Below are positions 14,440 through 23,309 of a DNA stretch of 64,000 bases, piece after piece. Origin of the DNA: an uncultured Emticicia sp. (GTDB lineage Bacteria > Bacteroidota > Bacteroidia > Cytophagales > Spirosomataceae); assembly GCF_937903345.1 (NCBI RefSeq), contig NZ_CALCZQ010000061.1, forward strand, positions 1 through 64,000, given 5' to 3'. Numbering within the stretch: the first letter of the stretch is position 1; each line of letters opens with the position of its first letter. Both the position numbers and the translations under genes were made by a program. Below the pieces are notes generated by a model. It searched no databases, was not told the DNA's origin, and saw only the letters and a list, made by a program, of their open reading frames with translations.

Positions 14440-16919
14440 ATCTTATCAAAAAAGCTAGTTTTGAAGAGCTATTTCCAATTTGGGCAATGGAAGAAAATCT
14501 TGAAGGACAGGGGCAAATCATCTTCAAAGATGGTCGGGTAGGTATTGGTTTTCTTATTAATTGCATTGAAACTGAAAAACTCAGTTCGGGCGAATACAAT
14601 AAAATTGGAGAGAGTTTTACTGCTGCATTGGCTGACCTACCGCCCGATGTTACGGTGCAATTATTGGGATTTTATCACTATTTGCCTTATGATGCAGAGC
14701 TGCAAAACAAATCCTTGTACGAGTACAAAATTTTGATGAATTATCTACAAAGACCTATCCAACAGCACCAACAATACTTGTTTATTTCCTACGGAACGGC
14801 TGATATTAAAGAAAAGAGTCCTGTCAATAATTTGTACGTCAGAAAGGGAATGGCGTATGTTGCTAATCCATTTAAAAGTATTGAAAAGGTAAAGGAACAG
14901 CTCGAACGCATAGCAAATGCCTTTATTTCAAAGGTTACGCAAAACAATATCAGCTACGCTCGATTGAACAAAGAAATGCTCAAAAGTGTGGTTTTGCAAT
15001 ATTTCAACCTCAAATTTGATGAACCTCAAAAATTCATTAACAATGGGTTTCAACCGCACCGAGATTGTTTACAAATCGGACAAAAACTGGTTGGCATTGC
15101 CACGATGGATGGACAAGCTAAAGAGATTTTCTACGACCATAAGAACGAACAGGGAGTTATTACACCAACAATTCTGCCTTTGGGTAATGAACTGGAGCTT
15201 GAACATATTCTTTCTATCACTTGGAAATCTCTGGATACCGAACCCGCCATTCGTAGCCTCGAAAGTAAAGCTCGTTGGACTAATAATTTAGGCTTTTTGT
15301 CTTCCCAAGCCCACGATACCCAAAGTGAAGAAATTCGAGAACACATTGACGAAGTAACCAAAGGTGGTAGAAAACTCTTCGACATGAATGTGAGTGTGAT
15401 TTTCTGGGGCATTGGTGAAAGGCAATTCAGCCAAAACAAAGACTTGGTAGGTCGGGCTTTTGGTAAAATTAGAGCCAGTGCATTTATTGAGCAAACCGAC
15501 ACTTCTGCATTGTTTTTCTGCAATTCTCCAGCTAATTCCTATCAAAATTACCGTTGGATTGAAAAAATAACCAATGAAAATGCCGCTATTTATGCCAATT
15601 ACATCAGTAATTATCAAAGCGAAAACAAAGGAGAATTACTTTGCGATAGATACGGTTCACCCGTATATGCTGATTTTTATTCGCCCAAATTGAATGGCAA
15701 TAATTTTATGGTTATCGGCCCAACAGGTTCGGGTAAAAGTTATACTATTGGTTATATGATTATTCAAAGACAAGAAAGAGGTGAAAGACAAATCATTATT
15801 GATGTGGGCGGTACTTACAAAACTATTTTCTTTGGTAATCGTAAAAGTCTGTATTATGAATACAATCCCAGTGAACCACTCAAGTACAATCCTTTCTTGA
15901 TTCATCGCAGTAATAATGGCATTTATGACCTAAAATCTAAGGACAATGAATTAAAACCAACCTTTTTAATCAGTCTGATTGCCACAATTTGGCTCGGAAC
16001 GGATAGAAAATTAGAACCTGCCGAACTGGCAATCTTGGGTGAGTTAATCGTAGGCTATTATGATGCCTACAATGAAACTTTACTGGGTGTACCAAGCATT
16101 GATGGCTTTTATGAATACGTTTTAGCGTATCGAGAGAAAGGAATTGCCGACCCAAAATCATTTGAATACCTTGATTATGAAAGGCGGCAACGTTTTTTTG
16201 ATTTCAATAAACTCATTATTACGCTCAAACAATTTGCTAAAGGTGGTTTATACGGTGAAATCCTCAATGCCGAAACCTTAGACGACGTTTCTGCCTTACC
16301 ACTCATTTGTTTTGATTTAGCTAAAATCAAAGAAAACCCTACGCTTTACCCCATCGTAGGGATGATGATAAGCGAATTGGCTGCCGATATTTTAGCCAAA
16401 TATCCCAATGATATTCGACGCATTTACATTGACGAAGCATGGAGTATGTTGAGCGGTTTGGGCAATTTTATTGAAAATATGTACCGAACCATTCGGAAAA
16501 TCAAGGGAGTTATTGGCATTATTACCCAAGGTATCAATGAAATCAAAAAATCGGGTATTGGTGAAATTGTAAAAGCCAATAGCTCAACGATTATTATTTT
16601 GAACCATGAAGACAGCGATGTTTTGAAAGGCTTGTGCGAATACATGGGCTTAACCGAACACCAAGAAGATTTAGCTAAATCGCTCCGAAAATCAGAAAAG
16701 TGGCGAGAAATATTTGTCAAACAAGGAGAATTTGCCAAAGTCTATCGAGTAGAAGTACCACTTTATATTGCTGGTTTGATTACTAGTTTTCCTGACGACC
16801 GCAATTATATCAGAAACTTAGCGGGTGAAAATGGGGAGAATATTACACTGGCTTTAAACCGATGGATAGAGCAAAAGACAAATCAAAGCTCGGATTGGAA
16901 AGCTAAGGATTCATTGTAA
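14430..16919 (+). CDS. traG: conjugation ATPase TraG (VirB4-like)
   Basis: The 829-residue protein is the T4SS energy supplier. Walker A is MVIGPTGSGKSYT (about residues 428-440) and Walker B is IYIDEAWSMLSG (about 666). A downstream GVIGIITQGINEIKK motif is typical of VirB4 RecA-like domains. The N-terminal half (1-400) is the VirB4 N-domain. The start is an ATG overlapping the end of traF. This TraG is the VirB4 equivalent of Bacteroidetes conjugative transposons, not a coupling protein; no separate coupling ATPase is found in the window. Confidence 0.95.
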   Translation: MQLNLIKKASFEELFPIWAMEENLEGQGQIIFKDGRVGIGFLINCIETEKLSSGEYNKIGESFTAALADLPPDVTVQLLGFYHYLPYDAELQNKSLYEYKILMNYLQRPIQQHQQYLFISYGTADIKEKSPVNNLYVRKGMAYVANPFKSIEKVKEQLERIANAFISKVTQNNISYARLNKEMLKSVVLQYFNLKFDEPQKFINNGFQPHRDCLQIGQKLVGIATMDGQAKEIFYDHKNEQGVITPTILPLGNELELEHILSITWKSLDTEPAIRSLESKARWTNNLGFLSSQAHDTQSEEIREHIDEVTKGGRKLFDMNVSVIFWGIGERQFSQNKDLVGRAFGKIRASAFIEQTDTSALFFCNSPANSYQNYRWIEKITNENAAIYANYISNYQSENKGELLCDRYGSPVYADFYSPKLNGNNFMVIGPTGSGKSYTIGYMIIQRQERGERQIIIDVGGTYKTIFFGNRKSLYYEYNPSEPLKYNPFLIHRSNNGIYDLKSKDNELKPTFLISLIATIWLGTDRKLEPAELAILGELIVGYYDAYNETLLGVPSIDGFYEYVLAYREKGIADPKSFEYLDYERRQRFFDFNKLIITLKQFAKGGLYGEILNAETLDDVSALPLICFDLAKIKENPTLYPIVGMMISELAADILAKYPNDIRRIYIDEAWSMLSGLGNFIENMYRTIRKIKGVIGIITQGINEIKKSGIGEIVKANSSTIIILNHEDSDVLKGLCEYMGLTEHQEDLAKSLRKSEKWREIFVKQGEFAKVYRVEVPLYIAGLITSFPDDRNYIRNLAGENGENITLALNRWIEQKTNQSSDWKAKDSL

Positions 16920-16969
16920 TTAACAATTTTCATTTGTAAAATCATTTTAATACGTAAAAGAAAAATATT

Positions 16970-17914
16970 ATGATTCTAATTTTTTCAAATCCTGGTATCA
17001 TGGAAAATGGTACTTTTCAAGGAGCATTGGGAGCTGCCAAAGTTTTGGTAAGTACCGCTTCTGGCACTTGTTTGAGCATAGCATTTTCTATGCTGGCAAT
17101 CCAAGTTTTTTGGATGATTACTCAAGTCATTGTTTTTCAAAAAGCTTGGGATTTAATGGCAGTTCTTCGGGTGCTGGGCTTCATTTTCTTCATTAGTTTC
17201 TACAATGAATTGGCTACTTCAATTATTTGGACGGCAGATAATATCAGTAATTTATTTGAGGCAAAAAAAGACATTTTGAATGCTTTAGGGAAAATTACGA
17301 CTGGCGATATTACCCAAACCCACGAAACCTCTTTGGGCATTCTCGGAACTTTGCCCTACGATGATTTTTCAAGTTTCGTGGCTTGGTTGATGAGCAAAAT
17401 CCAAGAAGGTTTATCGCTATTCGTTCGCTTACTGATAGGAAAAATGCAAGTCATGTTGGTATCATTTATGTACGTAGCAGGGATTTTCGCTGCAATGTTG
17501 GCTACGATTCCAGGCTTTGGTGGTTCGTTTGGGCATTGGCTCAAAAATTCACTCAATGTACTATTTTGGTCATTAACATTAGCTATTTTGGACAATTTCA
17601 TGGTGTTTTTCTTCAAAAGCTATCAACCTGACCCTGCCGATGCCATGATTGATTTAGTAGTGCTAAATCTTGCCATCATCATTATGTATATGAGTGTGCC
17701 ACTGCTTACGAGTCTTTACATTGGCCATGCGGCAGCATCGGGTATCATGTCTCGCATGGGAGGAACGATGGGTGGAGTAGCTTATGCCGCCAGTGGTTTT
17801 ATGAACAAAAATGCGGGGTCAATTGGTAGTAAAGTGTCGAATTATGCTCAACGTGGGTATGCGACAATGAAAGATAAATTGAACGGAAATTCAGCTAAAC
17901 GAAACAAATCATGA
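16970..17914 (+). CDS. traJ: conjugal transfer membrane protein TraJ (VirB6-like)
   Basis: The 314-residue protein has about six hydrophobic segments between residues 25 and 270 and a short basic C-terminal tail. It matches the TraJ family, the VirB6-like inner-membrane channel component. Features include an early AKVLVSTASGTCLSIAFSML helix and a glycine/methionine-rich stretch near SGIMSRMGGTMGG. Its stop overlaps the traK start by four bases. The start at 16970 is an ATG following a 50-base gap after traG, the longest within the operon. Confidence 0.85.
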   Translation: MILIFSNPGIMENGTFQGALGAAKVLVSTASGTCLSIAFSMLAIQVFWMITQVIVFQKAWDLMAVLRVLGFIFFISFYNELATSIIWTADNISNLFEAKKDILNALGKITTGDITQTHETSLGILGTLPYDDFSSFVAWLMSKIQEGLSLFVRLLIGKMQVMLVSFMYVAGIFAAMLATIPGFGGSFGHWLKNSLNVLFWSLTLAILDNFMVFFFKSYQPDPADAMIDLVVLNLAIIIMYMSVPLLTSLYIGHAAASGIMSRMGGTMGGVAYAASGFMNKNAGSIGSKVSNYAQRGYATMKDKLNGNSAKRNKS

Positions 17915-18540
17915 AGAATTTATTTGAAAAACAAGTTAGTTCTGGTAACATCAACAAAGTGACGAATCGGCTTTACAACTTGATGCTTTTCTCAATTGGA
18001 GCATTGGTTTTTAGTAATGTTTTTTGGGGAGTTTGGCAATGGCAAGTCAGTAAAGATGCCGACCAAAAGGTATATGTTCGCTCTGGTAAAAGTTTATTTT
18101 CAGCTAATTTAGAAAGCAGTTCAGATAGTCGAAATGTCTATCAAGCACGTGGTTTGATTGAAACCTTTACTGAACTATTGTTTGAAAATAATGCCGAAAA
18201 CTACCGAGAACGGCTCAATGCCGCACTCACACTCATCACCGCCAAAGATGGTCAAGCAATTGTTAGAGGTTTCAATGCGGAAAAAGTCTTGGAAAATCAC
18301 GTCAAATACAACAGTTTTTCAAGGCTACAAGTGGACAGTATTTCAATCAATATGAACATCATTCCTTACCAATGCACGGTTTTGATGCAACAAGTCATTG
18401 TGTATGATGGTAAAGAAGTCGTTAACCCGATTGGAGCAAAATTTGATTTAATACCCGCTCTGTACTCAGATGAAAACCCCTTTGGTATGTTGATTACTAA
18501 CTTTAATTATATTACTTATCAAGCCATCGAAAAACCATGA
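17911..18540 (+). CDS. traK: conjugal transfer protein TraK (VirB8-like)
   Basis: The 209-residue protein has a short cytoplasmic N-terminus, one transmembrane helix (about residues 26-48, LYNLMLFSIGALVFSNVFWG) and a periplasmic domain. The periplasmic part has the nuclear-transport-factor-2-like fold expected for VirB8 (ETFTELLFENNAENYRER, then beta strands). It overlaps traJ and traN by four bases each. VirB8-type proteins form the periplasmic arch of the T4SS. The assignment comes from topology, conserved segments and order. Confidence 0.88.
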   Translation: MKNLFEKQVSSGNINKVTNRLYNLMLFSIGALVFSNVFWGVWQWQVSKDADQKVYVRSGKSLFSANLESSSDSRNVYQARGLIETFTELLFENNAENYRERLNAALTLITAKDGQAIVRGFNAEKVLENHVKYNSFSRLQVDSISINMNIIPYQCTVLMQQVIVYDGKEVVNPIGAKFDLIPALYSDENPFGMLITNFNYITYQAIEKP

Positions 18541-19367
18541 GACAGCGACTTGCATTAGTACTATTGTTGTTAAACTTTCATATTTACGGGCAGCGTGCCA
18601 TCGGACAGCATTCCGTTGGGCAGAAATACGATACCATTTATGTCAGTACAGAAAGTACGACGTATTTGATTTTTGATGAACCGATTAGCTTAGTCAACTT
18701 GGGCAGCAAAGAATATGAAGCCAAAGCCGACGACCCTCATATACTTTTCATTCGAGCCAGAACAACTTTAGCCAAACGAAGTACGATTGTTGTAACGCAC
18801 GGTGATGAAATATTGACTGCTTACGTCGCCTTCAAAATGAACTCGCAGGCTTTTTATGATTTCCGAAAAAAACAATTACCCAAAGTGGAAATTGTAGAGA
18901 ATACCGAGCAAAAGCCGATAGAAAATAAGCTCAAACGCATAGCAAGGCTACCAAGAAATGTCAAAATTGAAGCTAAAAAGCAACAAATTGAACTTAATCT
19001 ACTGAATTTGTACAATGATAATGAAGCAACCTTTTTGAGGTTTTCGCTACACAATCAGAGTAGTATTATCTATGATTTAGACTACGTAAGTTTTGCTTAT
19101 ATCGAAAAACGTAAACGGACAACCAAAAGGATTAATACGTTGAATGGTGGTTTGCAGGAAGTTGAACCGTTGACAAAAGTCGAAAAGTTACTCGGGCGGC
19201 GTTCCGTCACCGAATCGGGTAAAAGTAATGAGTATTTGTATGCTTTACCGCTGTATTCTACCACCGAAGACGGCTTTTTGCAAGTAATTTTTAGAGAAAA
19301 AGCAGGTTTACGAAGCATCATCATGGAGATTCCCTTCAAGAAAATCCTTCGTGCAGAGCTTTTTTAG
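18537..19367 (+). CDS. traN: conjugal transfer protein TraN (DUF4138, VirB9-like)
   Basis: The 276-residue secreted protein starts with a signal peptide (residues 1-18, LALVLLLLNFHIYGQ). It contains the DUF4138/TraN region with TIYVSTESTTYLIFDEPI and HILFIRART, followed by beta strands, comparable to VirB9. Its position before traM is unusual: in the best-known Bacteroides elements traM precedes traN. The ATG overlaps the traK stop. It should form the outer part of the core complex with TraM. Confidence 0.85.
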   Translation: MRQRLALVLLLLNFHIYGQRAIGQHSVGQKYDTIYVSTESTTYLIFDEPISLVNLGSKEYEAKADDPHILFIRARTTLAKRSTIVVTHGDEILTAYVAFKMNSQAFYDFRKKQLPKVEIVENTEQKPIENKLKRIARLPRNVKIEAKKQQIELNLLNLYNDNEATFLRFSLHNQSSIIYDLDYVSFAYIEKRKRTTKRINTLNGGLQEVEPLTKVEKLLGRRSVTESGKSNEYLYALPLYSTTEDGFLQVIFREKAGLRSIIMEIPFKKILRAELF

Positions 19368-19412
19368 TCGGTCAAAATTTCCAAAACATCATTTAAAACA
19401 GACCATAAAACT

Positions 19413-20543
19413 ATGTCTTCAGCCAATAGATTAGAAGAAAATCAAGAAGCCCAAAAGGAAGTTGAGATTCCTCATAAACCAATAATGAGCAGATTTGCCA
19501 AAATCAAAGTTTTCTTGAAAAAAAACTGGGCTATATTGTTGATTTTACTATTGACAATTAGCTCATATATTGTATTGCAAGCAGTTAAAAATGACTTACA
19601 ATCAAAAACAGGCGAGCAAGCAGATTTCAAAGGCGGGGAAACACCTGATTTAGCTAAAGAAAATAAAGCACAAGAGGAAGCTCAAACAAAAACTGATAGG
19701 GTGGGTACGGCTAACCAAGCCAATAATCAAACCGATGTAACTAAACCAATGCAAGCTGATACTACTCAACCTGTGCAATTTTCGATGTCAGATGTATATA
19801 AAAAAACACAATCTAATGGAGTACAGAAGGTTGCTGTTACAAAACAAGATTCTATCAATATTGTAGAAAAAAATAATGTTAGGGATGTAAAACCAAAGTA
19901 TAATACTCAAGTTTTCGCAACGAAACGCAAAAGGGATAAAAATAATTTTAAGGTTTCAAAAAATGAAATCATGCCAGAAACTGAGGAATTCAATACCATT
20001 GTAGTTTCATCAAAGAAGTCGGCTGAAAATACAACAAATAAGGAATTTACATCACCAAAACGCTATTACAAAGCAGTAGTTTATGGCAACCAAACGGTCA
20101 GGAGTGGCTCACAAGTGCGAATAAGATTATTGGAATCATTCATAATTGATGGACAAACAATTCCCCCAAATAGCCTGTGTACTGGCATTGCCATACTTGG
20201 TTCAAATCGAGTGTCTATTGCTCTTACCTCAGTTCAAGTACATGGACAATCAGTGAGTATCAAAAGTATCGTTTTCGATAAAGATTTATTGCCTGGCATT
20301 GCCTTTACCAATGAAACCGAAATACAACAAAACATTCGGCAACAACGCAATTCGGGCATTGACCAAGCAAGCAATGATGTTATTAATAACATTCCACAAA
20401 TTGGCGGTACAGCAGGTGCAGCTCTATCAACAGGAGTTGGCGTAATAAATGGAATTTCTAAGAGTATTCGCTACGGTGGTGTACAGAAGCATATTGGCGA
20501 AATCACCTTAGAAGAAGGTTACAGAGTATTTATTCAACAATAA
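19413..20543 (+). CDS. traM: conjugal transfer protein TraM (VirB10-like)
   Basis: The 376-residue protein has an N-terminal cytoplasmic part, one membrane helix (about residues 41-58, WAILLILLLTISSYIVL), a long Gln/Lys/Asn-rich linker (60-200) and a C-terminal beta-barrel domain. That domain includes YKAVVYGNQTVRSGSQVRIRL and a helix near TGVGVINGISK, as in VirB10 proteins that span the envelope. The start is the ATG at 19413 after a 45-base gap. It probably couples ATP use to channel opening. Confidence 0.88.
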   Translation: MSSANRLEENQEAQKEVEIPHKPIMSRFAKIKVFLKKNWAILLILLLTISSYIVLQAVKNDLQSKTGEQADFKGGETPDLAKENKAQEEAQTKTDRVGTANQANNQTDVTKPMQADTTQPVQFSMSDVYKKTQSNGVQKVAVTKQDSINIVEKNNVRDVKPKYNTQVFATKRKRDKNNFKVSKNEIMPETEEFNTIVVSSKKSAENTTNKEFTSPKRYYKAVVYGNQTVRSGSQVRIRLLESFIIDGQTIPPNSLCTGIAILGSNRVSIALTSVQVHGQSVSIKSIVFDKDLLPGIAFTNETEIQQNIRQQRNSGIDQASNDVINNIPQIGGTAGAALSTGVGVINGISKSIRYGGVQKHIGEITLEEGYRVFIQQ

Positions 20544-20558
20544 TTTAAACAGAGTCTT

Positions 20559-21941
20559 ATGAAAACACGCATTTTAATTTCATTCCTATTGATTGGAAAA
20601 ATTGGTTTTGCCCAAATTCCAATTATTGACCCAACGGCAATTCAACGATTGATTGAATTGAAAAACACCGTTGCTACCTTAAAAAAAGGTTTAGCACTCC
20701 AAAAAAACATTGATTCTAACACAATGGGCGATGAAGCGAACTCAACAGCTTTGGTAGAAGCACAAAGTAAAATTGAAGATTTTTTAAGAGATAGCGATGA
20801 ATACATTCGTTTGTCATTTAATAATACTGCTTATAGCGATTTGAATAATTTAAGTCTTTTTAGCAAAAATTTAAAAAGTAATCTCACCAATAACCTAATA
20901 AGTAGTACCTGGAAAATAAATGACTTGCAAGCTTATTTGATGGGGACAAACTACTCGGCTAATAGCGGGTCTGAATTTTATGATGTTCTTACCAAAGGGA
21001 TTTCTTTGGATAATAAGCAAGGTACAAATACCATTAATGGCTACTATGATAATCTGAGTAAACTTTATAACCGCCAATATGCTCTGCAAACGATGATGCA
21101 GAAAAAGAAAATTCAACAGGCTTTGACTTACTATAAAATGGCTGACGAATTGGAAGCAAAAGCAATGGCATTGAATGAAGGAATGAAAAGTCAAACAGCT
21201 GGAAAACCATTCACTTTACAAAATAAAGGCGTTTTTGGACTCAATAAATCTACCAATACTGGCGGGCTATTTGATGATTTGTTTTCTTCCAACTCAGTGG
21301 AATTACCAAATTTCACTTCATCGGGAATAATCATGGTGAATGGTCAAAACTATGTGATAGATGCAGCGGGTAATGTTTATGATGATAAAGGTAGTTTTGT
21401 TACACAAGACTTAGGTTTTGGAGTAAGAGAACAGGCAATGCAGGCATTCTTAAAAGACAATCCTAATCTAAAGTTCACTATGGGCAATGCTTTTGAAGAA
21501 TTAATTGCGAATCCATTCGGAATAATTGGCTCTTTATTTAAAGTAGTGTCAAAAACACCCCAAATGTATTTAGATGAAATAATTAAACAAAGAATGGAAG
21601 CAAAAGTACAAAATCAAGCCAATGAGATACATACTGAAATCTATAATAATATCCTTAAAAATGCCTTTGATGGAAAGGATGGGAATTATTCGGGGCTTTT
21701 GAATAGCCTTAATTTCACCTCAAGTAGTTTCGGCACAAAATCGGGTTTACGCATGAGTACAGGCGAACGGATTGCAGGAAATAAATTCTCCATAGACTTA
21801 TTTACTAAAGCCCAAGAACTCAGAGAAAAAGCCGATACTTTGGTTTTGGAAGCCTTAAAACGCACTGATGAACAAAAACAATTGGATGCAGTTTGGCAAA
21901 AGGAAATGATTAGGAAATCATTAATCAAGATGACTTTATGA
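20559..21941 (+). CDS. secreted conjugation-operon protein, candidate VirB5-like
   Basis: The 460-residue protein has a signal peptide (residues 1-19, ending KIGFAQ) and a helical N-terminal region (30-220) with long coils. A central beta-like stretch follows (240-290, IIMVNGQNYVIDAAGNVYDD), then a helical C-terminal half. The layout resembles secreted pilus-tip or VirB5-like proteins of T4SS operons (DUF4141-type TraI), but I see no decisive motif. The stop overlaps the following lipoprotein start by four bases. Confidence 0.65.
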   Translation: MKTRILISFLLIGKIGFAQIPIIDPTAIQRLIELKNTVATLKKGLALQKNIDSNTMGDEANSTALVEAQSKIEDFLRDSDEYIRLSFNNTAYSDLNNLSLFSKNLKSNLTNNLISSTWKINDLQAYLMGTNYSANSGSEFYDVLTKGISLDNKQGTNTINGYYDNLSKLYNRQYALQTMMQKKKIQQALTYYKMADELEAKAMALNEGMKSQTAGKPFTLQNKGVFGLNKSTNTGGLFDDLFSSNSVELPNFTSSGIIMVNGQNYVIDAAGNVYDDKGSFVTQDLGFGVREQAMQAFLKDNPNLKFTMGNAFEELIANPFGIIGSLFKVVSKTPQMYLDEIIKQRMEAKVQNQANEIHTEIYNNILKNAFDGKDGNYSGLLNSLNFTSSSFGTKSGLRMSTGERIAGNKFSIDLFTKAQELREKADTLVLEALKRTDEQKQLDAVWQKEMIRKSLIKMTL

Positions 21942-22330
21942 GAAAAGTAGCCATCATTGCTCAAATTGTTGGCATGTTAAGTTGCTTCTCCTGTCAAGAA
22001 AGTCCTGAAGGTGTCATGTTAAAGTATTTCAAAGTAGCGAATGAAGTAGTCAATAGCGATACTTCGGAAGTGGAGTATTTACAAAAACATTTGTCCAAAC
22101 AAGCAAAGAAAATGATTGATTCGTTACCACTTTTGATGCCATATAGTTTACTCTCACTCACAAAAAAAGGAACACTGGCAATTGCTCAAATAAAAGACCA
22201 AAAAGCAATTACAAAAGACTCAGTTATTTTAAAAATTGATTTGATTTACATCGGTGGTCATGTTCGCTCGATTCAGCAAGCAATGGTCTTTGAAGATAAT
22301 GCGTGGAAATTAAGTATTTCTACCAAATGA
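21938..22330 (+). CDS. lipoprotein at the end of the transfer operon
   Basis: The 130-residue protein has a lipoprotein signal (MRKVAIIAQIVGMLSCFSC, with the lipobox cysteine probably C19). A small alpha+beta domain follows, with SPEGVMLKYFKVANE and a final AMVFEDNAWKLSI strand, resembling DUF4878/NTF2-like lipoproteins. It is the last gene before the terminator at 22358-22388. A VirB7-like anchoring role is possible from its position but is not shown. Confidence 0.7.
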   Translation: MRKVAIIAQIVGMLSCFSCQESPEGVMLKYFKVANEVVNSDTSEVEYLQKHLSKQAKKMIDSLPLLMPYSLLSLTKKGTLAIAQIKDQKAITKDSVILKIDLIYIGGHVRSIQQAMVFEDNAWKLSISTK

Positions 22331-22357
22331 ATGTTATTTTATTTAGAACAAAATCAA

Positions 22358-22388
22358 AAAAATACTCGGTTTTACTGGGTATTTTTTT
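22358..22388 (+). terminator. rho-independent terminator of the transfer operon
   Basis: AAAAATACTC (22358-22367) pairs with GGGTATTTTT (22377-22386) with one G-T pair and a nine-base loop, and is followed by more T residues. It lies 28 bases after the lipoprotein stop. Confidence 0.75.
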
Positions 22389-22459
22389 TGGAATAATTTT
22401 CAAATTAATACACTTATTGTGTTACATTTGTAAAACTAACATTGAAAACTCTAAATAAA

Positions 22460-22876
22460 ATGACATTACCTACCAAATCATCTGCCTTAGATGCAATTAG
22501 AATATATGAAACAATATACAAAGAAATACCGTCTATGATAGATGCCAGTCCCGAACCACTGAGCTTTTGGGCAACAGCATTAGGATTATCAAATTCAGCA
22601 GTTTCCAACAAGAAAAAAGGTAGAAGAGACTGGAAAGCGAGCGAAATCAAAATCGTATTAAATGCCCTCAAAAAAGACACTACAATAGTAGATAACTATA
22701 TCGAGGTACTTGAAAATATTGATAAAATGATTGCCGAAAAGGGGTATAAAAAACAATTTTTCTACCACAGAGTAGGTTTGAGTAATATGCAAATTCACAT
22801 CCGTAAGACCAATAAGAACAAAGACTATTCTACTTGGCAGATCGACGAAATCAAGAAATTAGTCGAAGCTTTGTGA
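22460..22876 (+). CDS. regulator-like protein with two HTH-like repeats
   Basis: From the ATG at 22460 (MTLPTKSSALDAIRI) the product has 138 residues; a TTG at 22442 would add six. Two related helix-turn-helix-like units are visible. The first has FWATALGLSNSAVSNKKKGR then WKASEIKIVLNAL. The second has FFYHRVGLSNMQIHIRK then WQIDEIKKLVEAL. Each ends in a helix with a W-x-x-x-E-I-K pattern. It is probably a DNA-binding regulator of the element, preceded by a TACATTTG -7 box at 22423-22430. No exact family was recognised. Confidence 0.6.
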   Translation: MTLPTKSSALDAIRIYETIYKEIPSMIDASPEPLSFWATALGLSNSAVSNKKKGRRDWKASEIKIVLNALKKDTTIVDNYIEVLENIDKMIAEKGYKKQFFYHRVGLSNMQIHIRKTNKNKDYSTWQIDEIKKLVEAL

Positions 22877-23089
22877 AATTTATCTTTACTTTAATGCTCA
22901 AATTTCTGTATGAATCTTTTTAATTGAGATTTTTACAGATATTTTTTTTATACTTCAATACACAATTTAGGACTTTGATACCCTATCATACAATTATCTT
23001 TTCTGTTGAATGCTAAAGATTTTTTTACCATAAAATTTCATAAGGAATGTTTGCAAATTGTTTGCAAATGAATTTTTAAGACAACAAAA
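22877..23089. other. junction between the mobile module and the tRNA gene
   Basis: There is no gene here. Two copies of GTTTGCAAAT start 11 bases apart at 23049 and 23060, each containing the palindrome TTTGCAAA. They are on the 3' side of the tRNA gene, where recombinase arm or operator sites would be expected. No integrase gene adjoins. Confidence 0.4.
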
Positions 23090-23117
23090 AAGCACTTGAA
23101 TTTTATTACAAGTGCTT
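23082..23117 (-). terminator. terminator of the tRNA gene
   Basis: AAGCACTTG (23090-23098) and CAAGTGCTT (23109-23117) form a perfect 9-bp stem with a ten-base loop. Read on the minus strand it is followed by TTTTTGTTGT. It lies 22 bases downstream of the tRNA 3' end. Confidence 0.85.
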
Positions 23118-23138
23118 AATTATCAACGCTTTACATCG

Positions 23139-23212
23139 TGGGCCCACTTGGAATCGAACCAAGCACCTACTGATTATGAGTCAGTTGCTCTAACCGAATG
23201 AGCTATAGGCCC
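23139..23212 (-). tRNA. tRNA with anticodon CAT (Ile2 or elongator Met)
   Basis: The minus-strand sequence folds into a complete 74-base cloverleaf. The acceptor stem is GGGCCTA with TGGGCCC (one G-T pair). The anticodon stem ACTGA/TCAGT encloses the loop CTCATAA with anticodon CAT. The T stem is CTTGG/CCAAG with loop TTCGATT, and the discriminator is A. CCA is not encoded. A CAT anticodon with this loop could be the lysidine-modified tRNA-Ile2 or elongator tRNA-Met. The mobile module ends on its 3' side. Confidence 0.95.
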
Positions 23213-23309
23213 TAAACCATTTTAAAGGCTTTATAATGCAAAAATAAGATAAAAAATTTGTTCTTCCAAAAAATTAAAAAATTCCTTTATAAAGTACTGC
23301 CAACGAATG

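Larger units (their letters stand above)
9162..23139. mobile_element. partial integrative conjugative module abutting a tRNA gene
   Basis: The segment combines a serine recombinase, a Toprim primase-like protein, a nine-gene T4SS operon (TraE, F, G, J, K, N, M plus two or three accessory genes) and an HTH regulator. It ends at the 3' side of a CAT-anticodon tRNA. No relaxase, coupling ATPase or tyrosine integrase is present within the window, and no direct repeat of the tRNA end was found by eye to the left. The left boundary is therefore open; the defence-like genes further left may belong to the same element. Confidence 0.6.

Noticed and set aside
15131..15617. Two long minus-strand frames inside traG
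   Set aside because: They are complementary to conserved VirB4 coding sequence; codon composition explains the open frames.
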